In this document: positions 40,498 to 49,384 of the stretch, piece by piece | Numbering within the stretch: the stretch's first letter is position 1 | How the letters are laid out: each line of letters starts with the position of its first letter | Assembly: GCA_012032285.1 (NCBI GenBank) | Contig: JAAURJ010000001.1 | Coordinates: forward strand, 62,001-126,000 | Length of the DNA stretch: 64,000 nucleotides | Direction of reading: 5' to 3' | Origin: Sphingomonadales bacterium | GTDB taxonomy: Bacteria; Pseudomonadota; Alphaproteobacteria; Sphingomonadales; Sphingomonadaceae | Position numbers and translations under genes: made by a program | Notes under the pieces: generated by a model | What the model saw: the letters and a program-made list of their open reading frames with translations, nothing else | Told to the model about the DNA's origin: nothing | Database searches by the model: none

Positions 40498-43080
40498 GTG
40501 AAAAAGCATCGGGCCATCATGGCGGCCTTATTCCTTTTCGGCCCAGCGTTTAGCGTGCACGCTGCGGAACAATCCGCAGATAATAAGGCTGCTGATATTT
40601 GTGAAGGGAAAGGCACACTGCACGTCCCGTCGCCCGACTGGCGGGATCAGATTGTATATTTCCTGATGCTCGACCGTTTTGATGATGGCGATCCATCGAA
40701 TAATGATCAGGGACTAGGCGAATATAACCCCGCCGACCATAGCCGCTATAGCGGCGGCGATATTAAAGGCGTGACATCCCGGCTTGACTATATCCAATCA
40801 TTAGGCGCGACCGCCGTTTGGACGACGCCGCCCGTCGCCAATCAATGGTGGTCAAATATAAGCGGCTATGGCGGCTATCACGGCTATTGGGCGCGCGATT
40901 TTACGGCGATTGACGAACATTATGGCGATAGGCGGGATTATCAAATCTTGTCTTGCGCGTTGCATAGACGGGATATGTATCTGATCATGGATATTGTGGT
41001 CAATCATATGGGCGATTTTTTTAATTATGAAAATGGTTATGACCCGGCAAATCCCGCGAAAGGATATGAGCCGGTCAATCCCGCCAGCCCTACATCTGCG
41101 CCTTCATCCTATCCCTTTAATCTCAATGATCCCCGCCGCGCAGAAGACCGCGAGGCCGGTATCTATAACTGGACCGGAGAGTTGAAAAACTATGGCAACC
41201 GTGAAACAGAATTGACGCAGCAGCTTTCAAAGCTCGACGATATCAATACCCAGAACCCGGTTGTCAGGACGGCATTTAAAGAAATTTTTGGGGACTGGAT
41301 CGCTCATGCCGGGGTCGACGCATTCCGCGTTGATACTGTCAAATATGTTGAACCGGCGTTTTTTGAAGATTTTTTCTATGGCGAAGACGGCATCATGGCG
41401 CGGGCGAAAAAAACCGGAAGGAATGATTTTTTTGTCTTTGGCGAGGTGAAAGAAAATGCCCCCGCTTATTCCCTATTAGCCGAAGCCAAAATGCAGGAAT
41501 ATTTTGGCTCCCGTCCGCTATTCCCTTCGCTGATCAACTTCCCCTTACAGGAAGAGATGCTGCGCGTTTTTGCACAAGGCCTGCCAAGTTCTGCGCTGAC
41601 CTATCGGCTGGGGGCCTTCATGAGAACCAATCCAGACCCCAGCCTTGCCGCCAATTTTGTCGATAATCATGATATGCCCCGTTTCCTGTCCCAAGGCAGC
41701 AAAGCCGGTTTCAAACAGGCATTGGCGATGATCTTTACCCTGCCCGGTGTGCCAATTATCTATCAGGGCAATGAACAGGGTGAGGCGGAGACGCGCGCCG
41801 CGATGTTCAAGGGCGGATATGGATCGGATAAAGACCATTTCGATACCGGTTCCGAACTTTATCTGTTCATCCAGAAACTGGCAAAGATCAGAACCGCCGA
41901 ACCCGCCTTGCGCCGCGGGGATTTGACCTTGCTCGCTGACAATAAAAACCTGCCGGGTGCCTTTGCCTATCGCCGCGATTGGAATGGCGAAAGTATTTTT
42001 GTCATCATCAATAGCGCCGATCATCCCACACTGCTCTCTGCTATGCCAACGGGGCTGGCTGCCGGGTCGCAAATGCCAGCGATCATGGGACCGGACAATC
42101 CGGCCATCACCGCAGAGGATGGCTCGCTCACCCTCAAACTGGCACCGCGCGAAATCCGGATATTGAAAATTCAGTCTGCACCCGGCGCTATACCGGCAAA
42201 ACCAAAGGCCGGGGCGCATATCATTATCGACACCCCGCTTCCCAGCCAGCCCATTGAGAAGGATTATAAGCTTTCGGGGCGCTGGAGCGGAAAGGATACA
42301 TCGCTCCTGCTGGTCACCGACGGCGATCTGGACAGTGCACAGACGATAAAGGTCGCACCGGGCGGACGCTGGAGCGCGATATTAAGCGCAAGCGATCTTG
42401 GCACGCATGATCATCTGGCGCAAATATATGCGCCGCTATCGGGCATAACCGGCCCTGACGTGCAATATAGCAGCAAACGAACGGCCGCCGATTGGCAGGC
42501 GGTATTTCGTGATCGAGAATTTGACGATCATGGCCCCGATGGCAGCTATAAAGCGCCCACCGATCCCGGTTTCAGGGGGCAACAGGATTTTGTCCGCGCC
42601 CGTTTGCGCACCGGCGGGGATATATTGGAGGTCGAATTGCAAATGCGGGCCACAGGGGCAGACTGGAACCCGGGTAATGGCTTTGACCATGTATCCTTCA
42701 CCAATTTCTTCGAACTGCCCGGACACGAAGGGCGGTCCCGGTCAGAAGATATAGAAGCACCAATGCCCCAGGGATTCCGCTGGTCTGCGGTCCATACTAT
42801 TTTCGGATGGGGCAATGGCATGACAATGCAGGATGGCCGGAAAGTCGGCCGCGCTCCCGGTGTTCAGGTGGACCATGAAAAACGCACGATCACCTTGTCC
42901 TACCGCGCAAGCAGCCTTGGCCTGAAAAGCTGGAAAGATGTGCGAATATATCTGACCACATTTGACCGCGAGGGCGAGGGCGGGTTTCGCCGTATGACCA
43001 AAGGAGGCGGCGCTATGATCATGAAGGGTGATCCCGCCGGACCAAAGATTATGGACGATATGTTGGTCGCCATTCCCTGA
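40498..43080 (+). CDS. GH13 alpha-amylase family protein with C-terminal beta domain; GTG start
   Basis: Signal peptide; DQIVYFLMLDRFDDGDPSNND, YLIMDIVVNHMGD, AGVDAFRVDTVKYV, FGEVKE, FVDNHDMPRF. Confidence 0.93.
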   Translation: MKKHRAIMAALFLFGPAFSVHAAEQSADNKAADICEGKGTLHVPSPDWRDQIVYFLMLDRFDDGDPSNNDQGLGEYNPADHSRYSGGDIKGVTSRLDYIQSLGATAVWTTPPVANQWWSNISGYGGYHGYWARDFTAIDEHYGDRRDYQILSCALHRRDMYLIMDIVVNHMGDFFNYENGYDPANPAKGYEPVNPASPTSAPSSYPFNLNDPRRAEDREAGIYNWTGELKNYGNRETELTQQLSKLDDINTQNPVVRTAFKEIFGDWIAHAGVDAFRVDTVKYVEPAFFEDFFYGEDGIMARAKKTGRNDFFVFGEVKENAPAYSLLAEAKMQEYFGSRPLFPSLINFPLQEEMLRVFAQGLPSSALTYRLGAFMRTNPDPSLAANFVDNHDMPRFLSQGSKAGFKQALAMIFTLPGVPIIYQGNEQGEAETRAAMFKGGYGSDKDHFDTGSELYLFIQKLAKIRTAEPALRRGDLTLLADNKNLPGAFAYRRDWNGESIFVIINSADHPTLLSAMPTGLAAGSQMPAIMGPDNPAITAEDGSLTLKLAPREIRILKIQSAPGAIPAKPKAGAHIIIDTPLPSQPIEKDYKLSGRWSGKDTSLLLVTDGDLDSAQTIKVAPGGRWSAILSASDLGTHDHLAQIYAPLSGITGPDVQYSSKRTAADWQAVFRDREFDDHGPDGSYKAPTDPGFRGQQDFVRARLRTGGDILEVELQMRATGADWNPGNGFDHVSFTNFFELPGHEGRSRSEDIEAPMPQGFRWSAVHTIFGWGNGMTMQDGRKVGRAPGVQVDHEKRTITLSYRASSLGLKSWKDVRIYLTTFDREGEGGFRRMTKGGGAMIMKGDPAGPKIMDDMLVAIP

Positions 43081-43092
43081 TGATAACCGCGA

Positions 43093-44202
43093 TTATAATG
43101 CCCAATAGGCGAAGCTGACGCTGGCGGCAAATGCGGTCAATGTCGCGGCGGCCACAGGGAGAAGCGCCCGCCAGCCATAGGATAAAATGGCATCCAGACG
43201 TGAATTCATTGCCGTTGCAATCACCGCAAGCAGCAGGAATGTCTTTGAAATAAGCAGTCCCGCCTCTGCAACAATGGTGGGCGCACTGATCATCGAATTG
43301 ACCGCGACAACCCCAAAAAAGGCAATGATGAACCATGGGAAATGCAAATAATCCCTAATCCGTTTCTTGCGGGCTTGTCCGGTGCCGCCTGTTCCGCCGG
43401 AAGTACTGATCACTACAGCGATAATCGCCACAATCGGGGCGAGCAGCGCCACTCGCGTCAGCTTTACAATTGTCGCCACCTGTCCGGCACCTTCGGAATA
43501 GCCATAGCCGGCACCCAGCGACTGCGCCACATCATGGATCGCCGCTCCCATCAAAAACCCTGCCTGACGGTCGGTGAAATGCAGCGTGTCGGCCAAAATC
43601 GGATAGGCAGACAAGGCGACCGCGCTCGCCACTGTTATCCCCACAAGCGAAAAGGTGAAGCGGTCATATTCGAGCCGTTCCTTGCCAATGATCGCATAAA
43701 TGGCAAGCGCCGCCGATGCACCGCAAATCGCGGTCGCACCGCCCGCCAATAAACCGATCAAACTGCCCTGCCCGCTCCATTTGGCGGCAAAAACGCCCGC
43801 CAATATCACCATCGCCATGATGGCCAGCAAGCCGAGCAGGGAAAGCGGACCCATGGCGGCAATTTGCCATAGGGTGATCTGCGTGCCGAGCAGGACAATG
43901 CCCCAGCGCAGCAGGCTGGTGCTGCACAGCTGAAACCCCTTTACCGTCTTTTCACTCGCCGAAACAAAATTGAGCGACAGGCCAAGCAGCAAACCGGCGA
44001 CGATCGCCGGTATGCCGTAATGTTCGGACAGCCATGTCGCCGCCGCCGCCGCCACGCCGGTAATGATAAGACCGGGAAAATAGGCGCTGATCCGCGTCCG
44101 AACCTTTGGCTGCGGCTTATCTTGTTCGGCCAGCCAGATTTCGCCATAAAGATCCCCTTGGACAATGGCGTTCAGGCTGGGTCCGCGCTCAACCATTTTC
44201 AA
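43093..44202 (-). CDS. YeiH/UPF0324 family putative sulfate/sulfite exporter
   Basis: YFPGLIITGVAAAAATWLSEHYGIPAIVAGLLLGLSLNFVS...LLRWGIVLLGTQITLWQI...GGATAICGASAALAI...AAIHDVAQSLGAGYGYSE. Confidence 0.88.
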   Translation of the reverse strand: MKMVERGPSLNAIVQGDLYGEIWLAEQDKPQPKVRTRISAYFPGLIITGVAAAAATWLSEHYGIPAIVAGLLLGLSLNFVSASEKTVKGFQLCSTSLLRWGIVLLGTQITLWQIAAMGPLSLLGLLAIMAMVILAGVFAAKWSGQGSLIGLLAGGATAICGASAALAIYAIIGKERLEYDRFTFSLVGITVASAVALSAYPILADTLHFTDRQAGFLMGAAIHDVAQSLGAGYGYSEGAGQVATIVKLTRVALLAPIVAIIAVVISTSGGTGGTGQARKKRIRDYLHFPWFIIAFFGVVAVNSMISAPTIVAEAGLLISKTFLLLAVIATAMNSRLDAILSYGWRALLPVAAATLTAFAASVSFAYWAL

Positions 44203-44809
44203 GAGTGCTTATATCTATTATCGGGACATGATGTGCGGCGGCAAATTCCTCCATATCCGGCGCACGGGCCATGCTGCCATCCTCACGCATGATCGCGCAC
44301 AACACGATACCTTCACCCAGATCATAACGGCGGCACAGCTCCAACCCTGCCTCCAGCGTCGATTTGCGCACGGCCAGACCGCCAGGATTGGCAATGAGCG
44401 GAAAGACATGGCCCGGTGTGACCAGATCGGCGGCGCGGGCATCGGGGGCAACGGCAACCGATATGGTATGGGCGCGATCATAGGCGGAAATGCCAGTGTC
44501 CACGCCGTGCCGCGCCTCGATCGACACGCCAAAGGGTCTGCCGCTGCTGGCATGGCTGCCACCATCTTGGCGGCCAATACCCAAATGCCATGCCCGCTCC
44601 TGACTGATGCCCAAGCAGATAAGACCGCGTCCATGCAGCGCCATGAAGTTGATGGCCTGCGCAGTTACCTTGCTTGCCGCCATGGCAAAATCCAGATCAC
44701 CATCGCGCAGTTCATCGCCCGACAATATGATCATCCCGCCTGCACCCAGATGCGCCGCCAGATCACCGCGCCAGACCGGAGAAGAAGAATTGCCCGCCCG
44801 CGCTGTCAT
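44189..44809 (-). CDS. ribB: 3,4-dihydroxy-2-butanone-4-phosphate synthase (RibB-like)
   Basis: GAGGMIILSGDELRDGDLDFAMAASKVTAQAINFMALHGRGLICLGIS, VDTGISAYDRAHTI, PGHVFPLIANPGGLAVRKSTLEAGLELCRR. Confidence 0.9.
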   Translation of the reverse strand: MTARAGNSSSPVWRGDLAAHLGAGGMIILSGDELRDGDLDFAMAASKVTAQAINFMALHGRGLICLGISQERAWHLGIGRQDGGSHASSGRPFGVSIEARHGVDTGISAYDRAHTISVAVAPDARAADLVTPGHVFPLIANPGGLAVRKSTLEAGLELCRRYDLGEGIVLCAIMREDGSMARAPDMEEFAAAHHVPIIDISTLENG

Positions 44810-45359
44810 TTGAATATACCCGACGCGTCCAGCACTTGCTGTCCAACCAGTTCCAACTGCATCCGGGCGCCGACATCGCGTATCTCGCCTGCTTCGTCAA
44901 AAGTTTCTGGCGTGGTGCGAATGGCGGCCCCAATGGGCGTCGGCCACCCGCGCAGTGCGTGGGTGATGGTGCGCAGCGTCACCAATGTGCTCATCGTTGC
45001 CTGATGCCCAAAGCGGTGGCAATCAAGCCGACGGGGCGGCCATGAAAATAGGGCCGTTCGTCATTGGCCAGATCCTCCGCATAATCAAGCGCATTTTTGA
45101 CCAGCCCCGATATGCTGCCATGATAGCCCGGCGATGCGATTATGATCCCGTCGGCACGGCGCAAATCTGCAACCATCTGTGCGCCTGCCTCCTTGCTATG
45201 TCCAGGTCCGCCATAAAAAGGCAGGCTTGCCATATAAGCCCCGTCATAGCGGCAGATTTCCGCGCCCCGATCCGCCGCCGCACGGCAAGAAATGGCCAGC
45301 GCCTTTTCCGTCGATGAATTGGGGCGCGGTGTGCCGCCCAATGCGACGATTATGGTCAT
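44806..45359 (-). pseudogene. NADPH-dependent FMN reductase (SmoA-like), frameshift at 45007-45009
   Basis: MTIIVALGGTPRPNSSTEKALAISCRAAADRGAE...ADGIIIASPGYHGSISGLVKNALDYAEDL...GLIATALG then shifted HQATMSTLVTLRTITHALRGWPTPIGAAI. Confidence 0.88.
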
Positions 45360-45412
45360 TCTTATCCTCCCGGTGCAGCGCACAAAAGCCTGCCTATTGC
45401 ATTATATCTGCC

Positions 45413-45443
45413 ATGGTTTATGTCTACCGCTGTCATAGACCAT
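45413..45443. promoter_or_regulatory. candidate operator in divergent FMN reductase/MFS promoter region
   Basis: ATGGTTTATG-N11-CATAGACCAT inverted repeat (9/10 pairs); contains tgtctaccgctgtcatagacc, similar to 49321-49341. Confidence 0.6.
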
Positions 45444-45541
45444 GATTAAGCGATTAGTTTCATCATTTGCAAGGGCAAATGTCTATTCATTTGCCTCTTG
45501 CTATCAGGCGAGGCAAACAGGGGCAAGAGTGAGGGATTTTT

Positions 45542-46810
45542 ATGGTAGAGGCAGACAAAAGCGGGGCGCCGCGTTCGCAAAAATGGATACGCTACGGCTT
45601 GATCGCGCTGATTTTTTTTGGCACCGCACTCAATTATCTCGACCGGCAAGTTCTGGCTCTGCTCAAACCGATGCTGCAGGCGGATTTCGGGTGGAGCGAC
45701 CGTGAATTTGCCCATTTTGGCAGCTCATTTCAATTGGCGGCAGCCGCAGCTTTATTAGGTGTCGGCTGGTTTATCGACAAGGTTGGTGTGCGCTTTGGCT
45801 ATGGTCTTGCGGTGGCGGTGTGGAGCCTTGCCGGAATGGCCCATGCAGCGGCGACCACGGTGCAGCAATTCGTTATGGCCCGGGTCTCGCTCGCCGTGGC
45901 GGAGGCGGTGAACACCCCGGCTGCAATTAAGGCCGCAGCGACCTATTTACCCGTAAAGGAACGCTCTATCGGTTTGGGCGTGATTAACAGCGCATCCAAC
46001 ATCGGTGCCATCCTCGCCCCGCTCGCAGTGCCTGCCATTGCGTTAGCGCTAGGCTGGCACGCGGCCTTTTTGATTACCGGTGCATTGGGTTTTGTCTGGC
46101 TGCTTTTCTGGTGGCTGGGTACGGCCAAGCTGGAGCCTGTTAAGACAATCGAAGCGGCCGTGAATGCCGAAAAAGCCGAAGGGTCGCCGCCTTGGAGTCA
46201 GCTGGTCAAAGATCGCCGGACATTAGCGGTCATCGGGGCCAAGACGCTGACCGATCTGGTGTGGTGGTTTGTGCTATTTTGGGCCCCCGATTTCTTCGCG
46301 CGGCAATTTAATCTGGGGCAGGGCGATATTGGCTATCCGACAGCCATAGTCTATGTGATGGCGGCCATCGGCGCATTGTCGAGCGGTTTTTTATTCCCGG
46401 CGCTGTTGGGCCGCGGCTTTACCGCAAACCGGGCGCGGAAAAGCTCTATGTTCGCTTATGCCCTGCTGATCCTGCCGCTGCCCTTGGCCCTGTTTGCGCC
46501 CAATCAGTGGGTGGCGGCGCTGATCATCGGGTTGGCGCTTTTTGCGCATCAGGGTTTTTCCACCAATATATTTGGTATGACCGCTGATATTGTCCCCGCC
46601 CGGCAAGTGGGCAGCGTGATCGCTATGGGCGCATTGGCGGGCAATTTATCCGGCGCGGCGATGCTGGAATTTACCGGATGGGCGCTCGACAGCGGGCTTG
46701 GCTATACGCCAATGTTCCTGATGTCAGCGTGCGCTTACTTACTGGCGCTGGCATGGATCCATGCGATGCAGCCGCAACTGGTCGTTGTGAACACCGATGA
46801 GGAGGGGTAA
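45542..46810 (+). CDS. MFS transporter, ACS (anion:cation symporter/hexuronate) type
   Basis: RYGLIALIFFGTALNYLDRQVLALLKPMLQADFGWSDREFAHFGSSFQLAAAAALLGVGWFIDKVGVRFGYGLAV...GLGVINSASNIGAILAPL. Confidence 0.88.
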   Translation: MVEADKSGAPRSQKWIRYGLIALIFFGTALNYLDRQVLALLKPMLQADFGWSDREFAHFGSSFQLAAAAALLGVGWFIDKVGVRFGYGLAVAVWSLAGMAHAAATTVQQFVMARVSLAVAEAVNTPAAIKAAATYLPVKERSIGLGVINSASNIGAILAPLAVPAIALALGWHAAFLITGALGFVWLLFWWLGTAKLEPVKTIEAAVNAEKAEGSPPWSQLVKDRRTLAVIGAKTLTDLVWWFVLFWAPDFFARQFNLGQGDIGYPTAIVYVMAAIGALSSGFLFPALLGRGFTANRARKSSMFAYALLILPLPLALFAPNQWVAALIIGLALFAHQGFSTNIFGMTADIVPARQVGSVIAMGALAGNLSGAAMLEFTGWALDSGLGYTPMFLMSACAYLLALAWIHAMQPQLVVVNTDEEG

Positions 46811-46835
46811 GCAGCTACAACGAACGTAAAATGAA

Positions 46836-46870
46836 AAAGGGCGCGGCGGCCATTTGGCAATCCGCGCCCT
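46836..46870. terminator. hairpin between convergent MFS and TonB receptor genes
   Basis: AAGGGCGCGG...CCGCGCCCTT perfect 10-nt arms flanked by A run. Confidence 0.65.
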
Positions 46871-46918
46871 TATCCTTGCGACCCAAGGGGTTGTATTCAG
46901 ACGGTTATAATTTGTGTG

Positions 46919-49225
46919 TCATCGTATTTTCGCGCTTAATGAGACACCAAAATACCGGTCGGCATCACGCGGGATTTGATAGCGTTGCCCGTTGCCGACA
47001 TTCAGCAAGGCATAGCTGCTATCGCCAATATTGCGGGCATGGAAGGTCAGCCGGTATTTGTCATCGCTATCGCCAAGGCCAATGCTGGCATTCCATATGC
47101 CATAGCTTTCCAATGGACCGCCCTCTCCCAGATCGGAAAATTGTGAGCCGACATGGTTGAAACCTGACGCCAGATAGAGTTTCATTGCACCCAGATCTGC
47201 CTCATAATCACCGCCCACATTCCAGCTCCATTTCGGAGCGAGCGGAAGGCGCGTACCGTTGCGTGCATCGGGGGCACCTGATGGAGAATCGTTAAATTTG
47301 CGCACTTTGGCATCCGCATAGGCAACGCTGCCATTAAAGCTAAGCCCCGTAAACGGCGCAAAAACCGCATCAACCTCAAACCCTTTGGTCCGGACCTGAC
47401 CCGCATTGGTCAAATTGGTGATGGTCGTGCCGTTTAACAAGATAAAGTTATTCGCCTGAAAACCATCATAAGTCGCTTGGAATAATGCAGTATTAAGCTG
47501 GATACGTCGGTCCCAAAATTGCGATTTCATCCCCACTTCAAATGCGTCCGATGTCTCCTCACCAATGGGCACCGCATTATTGGGCGCGGTGTGGTTGAAG
47601 AACACATTAAAGGCCGGCCCCTTATAACCGCGTGTAAAACTGCTGTAGAAAAGCAGATCGTCATTGGGTTCAAACTGCACCGACACCTTGCCCGATATAT
47701 TATTGTTGCTGCTGCTGCCAAAGGAGGTGTTGGTGCCATTGCCGCCGCTCGCTATCGTGCCGCCTGCAGGATTGCCGGAAACACCGGGACCGGATAACGG
47801 CAAGCCGGTCACCGCATTCACGCCCGGAGCGCGTGTATGGTTATAACTTAGCACATCGCGGGTCCAGCGCAGACCGCCTGTCAGGCTCAATTGATCGGTA
47901 AAGCGGTAAGTGGCTTGGCCGAAAAAGGCGAGGTTGGAGCTGTTGACATCGCTTGCCGATGTTGCGGTTGGCCGGGTAGTGTTGACATTGTCGGTTAAAT
48001 TGCACGGCACCGCCCCCGATGGCGTGGCGGGCAAGGTGGAACTGGCGCAGACAATATCGCGCCGGGTAAAATCCTGTTTGTTATCTGAATGCCAGATAAA
48101 GGCGCCGATTTGATAGAAGAACGACTTTGCCTGATCAGAGGCAAGCCGGATTTCCGCCGACATCTGGTCGGTTTTAACCAAGCCTTCGTCATGCAGCTCA
48201 GCCGTTCCGACAACCGCACGCGGCAGAAAATCCCCTTCACGAATTTCGGTATTCCGCCAATTGCGATAGCCCAAAATCACACTCAACACATGGTCGCTGA
48301 AAATATCCACGTCCAAATTGCTGGTCAAACTCCATTGCCGGTCGCGGGTTTCGGTGATCAGATTATGGTTGACGGTGCGCTGGTCAAGGCCAAGAGCCAC
48401 GGGAAAGCCCAGCTCACCATCAAGCGCCGCACCCCGGCTGACCCCGGTTATGTCGGCACAGCAATCATCATTGGCTTTAAAATAGTCCGCAATGATACGC
48501 AGCCTTGCACCATCGCCGTCATAATCAATAATTCCGCGGGCGCCATAATGTTCATAGCCATTGACTTTTGTGTTATAAAAAATGTTGGTTATATTGCCAT
48601 CATAATTGCCGTAAAATCCGGTCAGACGGGCGGATAGATTTTGCCCTAAAGGACCGGAGATTGAAGCCTTGGCACGGTATTCATCGCCTTCATAATATTC
48701 GGCGCGCAAATCCGCCTCCAAGCTTTCTGTCCCGCCCTTTGACACCATATTGACCAGACCCGCCGAAGCGTTCTTACCGAACAGCGTGCCCTGTGGCCCG
48801 CGCAGCACCTCGATACGTTCCAGATCGAGCAGGTCGGCAAAGGCCTGCCCCGAACGGCTTAACACAATGCCGTCTACAACAGTGGAAACGCTTGGCTCGG
48901 CAGCAACCGAAAAGGTGATCGTGCCAACACCGCGCATGATAATCGCGCTATTGGCGCTGGTCGTGCCTTTGCGAAAGGTAACGGACGGCACCAGCTTGCC
49001 AATATTTTCTAGGCTGACCGTGCCGGTTTCCGCTAACTTGTCGCCGGAAATGGCGGTAATGGCAATGGGAATATCCTGCACATTTTCTTCCACCTTTTGT
49101 GCGGTCACAACAATTTCTTCAACCTGAGCCTGTGCGGGTGCCGCCATGGTCAGCGCCAGCATCGCCACGCTGCTACTCACAAAAAGCGAACAAGTGATAT
49201 TGGATTTTATAACGAACTGTTTCAT
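46919..49225 (-). CDS. TonB-dependent receptor (sulfoquinovose locus)
   Basis: MKQFVIKSNITCSLFVSSSVAMLALTMAAPAQAQVEEIVVTAQKVEENVQDIPIAITAISGDKL...LFGKNASAGLVNMVSKG. Confidence 0.96.
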   Translation of the reverse strand: MKQFVIKSNITCSLFVSSSVAMLALTMAAPAQAQVEEIVVTAQKVEENVQDIPIAITAISGDKLAETGTVSLENIGKLVPSVTFRKGTTSANSAIIMRGVGTITFSVAAEPSVSTVVDGIVLSRSGQAFADLLDLERIEVLRGPQGTLFGKNASAGLVNMVSKGGTESLEADLRAEYYEGDEYRAKASISGPLGQNLSARLTGFYGNYDGNITNIFYNTKVNGYEHYGARGIIDYDGDGARLRIIADYFKANDDCCADITGVSRGAALDGELGFPVALGLDQRTVNHNLITETRDRQWSLTSNLDVDIFSDHVLSVILGYRNWRNTEIREGDFLPRAVVGTAELHDEGLVKTDQMSAEIRLASDQAKSFFYQIGAFIWHSDNKQDFTRRDIVCASSTLPATPSGAVPCNLTDNVNTTRPTATSASDVNSSNLAFFGQATYRFTDQLSLTGGLRWTRDVLSYNHTRAPGVNAVTGLPLSGPGVSGNPAGGTIASGGNGTNTSFGSSSNNNISGKVSVQFEPNDDLLFYSSFTRGYKGPAFNVFFNHTAPNNAVPIGEETSDAFEVGMKSQFWDRRIQLNTALFQATYDGFQANNFILLNGTTITNLTNAGQVRTKGFEVDAVFAPFTGLSFNGSVAYADAKVRKFNDSPSGAPDARNGTRLPLAPKWSWNVGGDYEADLGAMKLYLASGFNHVGSQFSDLGEGGPLESYGIWNASIGLGDSDDKYRLTFHARNIGDSSYALLNVGNGQRYQIPRDADRYFGVSLSAKIR

Positions 49226-49309
49226 AAAGACTTCCTCCCAAAATAGACAAGCCATATGACGGCACCTTCCCGGCGCTCTTGCGTCTATACTTGCGGAAGA
49301 GTGAAATAA

Positions 49310-49348
49310 AATAATTGCATTGTCAAGCGCTGTCATATACCGATTATT
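49310..49348. promoter_or_regulatory. candidate operator in divergent TonB receptor/sulfoquinovosidase promoter region
   Basis: tgtcaagcgctgtcatatacc (49321-49341), 18/21 identical to 45421-45441; outer AATAAT/ATTATT arms. Confidence 0.55.
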
Positions 49349-49384
49349 GCATCAACCTATAAGGCATTAGAGGTAGGGATTAGG

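Noticed and set aside
44165-45004. 279-aa plus-strand ORF opposite ribB/FMN reductase
   Set aside because: Shadow ORF on the non-coding strand of conserved genes; low-complexity, no family resemblance.
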